DNA from: an uncultured Clostridia bacterium
GTDB lineage: Bacteria; Bacillota; Clostridia; Peptostreptococcales; Anaerovoracaceae
Assembly: GCA_938009115.1 (NCBI GenBank)
Contig: CALLHZ010000076.1
Span: forward strand, 1 to 7,029
Direction of reading: 5' to 3'
DNA: 7,029 nucleotides
The notes under the pieces: model-generated
The model's input: only the letters and a program-made list of their open reading frames with translations
What the model was told of the DNA's origin: nothing
Database searches by the model: none
Shown: positions 6,162-7,029 of the stretch, in pieces
Position numbering within the stretch: the first letter of the stretch is position 1
How the letters are laid out: each line of letters starts with the position of its first letter
Translations under genes and position numbers: made by a program

Positions 6162-7029
6162 ATGAAAAAGATTTTCGCACTGGTACTGGTTCTTGCTCTG
6201 GCCCTCGGATCTTTCGCTGCCTGCGGCGGCGGAGAAGAGCAGCCGGAAGTCACAGAGCCTGAACTCACAGTCGGCTTCATCTTTATCGGACCCATCAATG
6301 ACGGCGGTTACACGCAGGCTCATTACGAAGGCGCCGTAAAAATGAAGGAGCACTTTGAAGGAAAAGTGGACTTCAAGTACATTGAAAATGTTAATGACGG
6401 AGACGTTCAGGCATCCCTGACGGCAGCCCAGAATCTTCTGGACCAGGGTTGTGACGTAATCGTGGGAGCTTCCTTCGGATTCATGGAAGCGCTGGACCAG
6501 CTGGCCAACAGCGGCGATTACGACGACAAGTACTTCCTCCATTTCTCGGGCTATATGGCCAACGAGACAAACTTTGACAATTTCTTCGGTTCCATCGACG
6601 AAGCCAGATATCTGGCCGGTATGGTGGCAGGTTCCATGACCGAGACCAACAAGCTCGGCTATGTCGGCGCCATGCCTTACACAGAAGTGATGATCGGCAT
6701 CAACGCCTATACGCTGGGCGCCCAGTCCGTCAATCCCGACGCGGAAGTGAGCGTCGTCTACATCGGTTCCTGGGGAGACCCCGAAAAAGAACTGGCCGCT
6801 GCAGAACAGCTCCTGGCGGAAGGCTGCGACATCATCACACAGCACAGCGATTCCACCGGTCCCCAGCTTGCAGCCCAGGATGCCGGCGCTTATGCCATCG
6901 GCTACAACCTGGCCAATCCCGCCGCGCCCAACGCCTATCTGACCGCGCCGATCTGGCACCACGACGCATATTATATCTATGCCGTGGAAAACATCCTGGC
7001 CGGAACCTTCAAGCCCGAAAGCTATTACG
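6162..7029 (+). CDS. BMP/PnrA-family ABC transporter substrate-binding lipoprotein, 3'-truncated by window edge
   Basis: The frame opens at the ATG at 6162, with AAAGGAG about 10 nt upstream, and runs 289 codons off the end of the window without a stop. It encodes a lipoprotein signal peptide (MKKIF then a Leu/Ala/Val core) with the modification site at Cys21 in SFAAC, then a Gly/Glu linker. The Phe at -3 makes the lipobox slightly relaxed. The mature part is a basic membrane protein (BMP) domain: VGFIFIGPINDGGYTQAH at 37-54, GCDVIVGASFGFMEA at 96-110, FGSIDEARYLAGMVAG at 142-157, NAYTLGAQSVNP at 181-192 and AGAYAIGYN at 241-249. Characterised BMP proteins bind purine nucleosides (PnrA) or purine bases. 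With xpt just upstream, a purine ligand is likely but not shown. ABC ATPase and permease genes would be expected beyond the window edge. Confidence 0.93.
   Translation, partial: MKKIFALVLVLALALGSFAACGGGEEQPEVTEPELTVGFIFIGPINDGGYTQAHYEGAVKMKEHFEGKVDFKYIENVNDGDVQASLTAAQNLLDQGCDVIVGASFGFMEALDQLANSGDYDDKYFLHFSGYMANETNFDNFFGSIDEARYLAGMVAGSMTETNKLGYVGAMPYTEVMIGINAYTLGAQSVNPDAEVSVVYIGSWGDPEKELAAAEQLLAEGCDIITQHSDSTGPQLAAQDAGAYAIGYNLANPAAPNAYLTAPIWHHDAYYIYAVENILAGTFKPESYY

Noticed and set aside
6132..6962. Minus-strand open frame (276 codons) at the right end
   Set aside because: The plus strand encodes an unmistakable BMP lipoprotein with a signal peptide and ribosome binding site; the plus frame has no stop only because the window cuts it.
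1..7029. Horizontal transfer, prophage or defence island
   Set aside because: No integrase, transposase, tRNA boundary, direct repeats or marked shift in base use is seen; the genes are mostly core metabolism, repair and envelope families.

Overview
The window looks like chromosomal DNA from a moderately high-G+C Bacillota, most likely a Clostridia-type anaerobe. The grounds are strong Shine-Dalgarno sites (AAAGGAGG, AGGAG, AAAGGAG), TATAAT-type promoters, a U-tract intrinsic terminator, a lipoprotein signal peptide, and protein sequences that resemble Bacillus/Clostridium homologues (Xpt, Ung, PncB). The genus cannot be fixed from sequence alone. All six genes lie on the + strand; the first lacks its 5' end and the last lacks its 3' end.

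Region 1 (1-2980) is a tightly packed run of three genes: nicotinate phosphoribosyltransferase (pncB, NAD salvage), an alpha/beta-hydrolase of the monoacylglycerol-lipase/S33 type, and family-1 uracil-DNA glycosylase (ung). They overlap by 4 and 20 nt, so they are probably co-transcribed and translationally coupled, although their functions have no obvious common theme.

Region 2 (2981-5442) begins with an extended -10 promoter and a small hairpin at the predicted transcript 5' end. It then carries lemA and a DUF2207 membrane protein 19 nt apart, and ends in a strong intrinsic terminator. This is a self-contained two-gene envelope unit of unknown function and is the least understood part of the window.

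Region 3 (5443-7029) starts with a TTTACA-16-TATAAT promoter and a short leader. It continues with xanthine phosphoribosyltransferase (xpt) and, 32 nt later, a BMP/PnrA-family solute-binding lipoprotein that runs off the window. The pairing suggests a purine uptake and salvage operon. The short leader leaves no room for the guanine riboswitch that controls xpt in Bacillus subtilis.

I found no tRNA, rRNA, CRISPR array, insertion sequence, attachment site or pseudogene. The genes are mostly recognised families; the more interesting points are the LemA-DUF2207 unit, the xpt-BMP pairing and several regulatory details.
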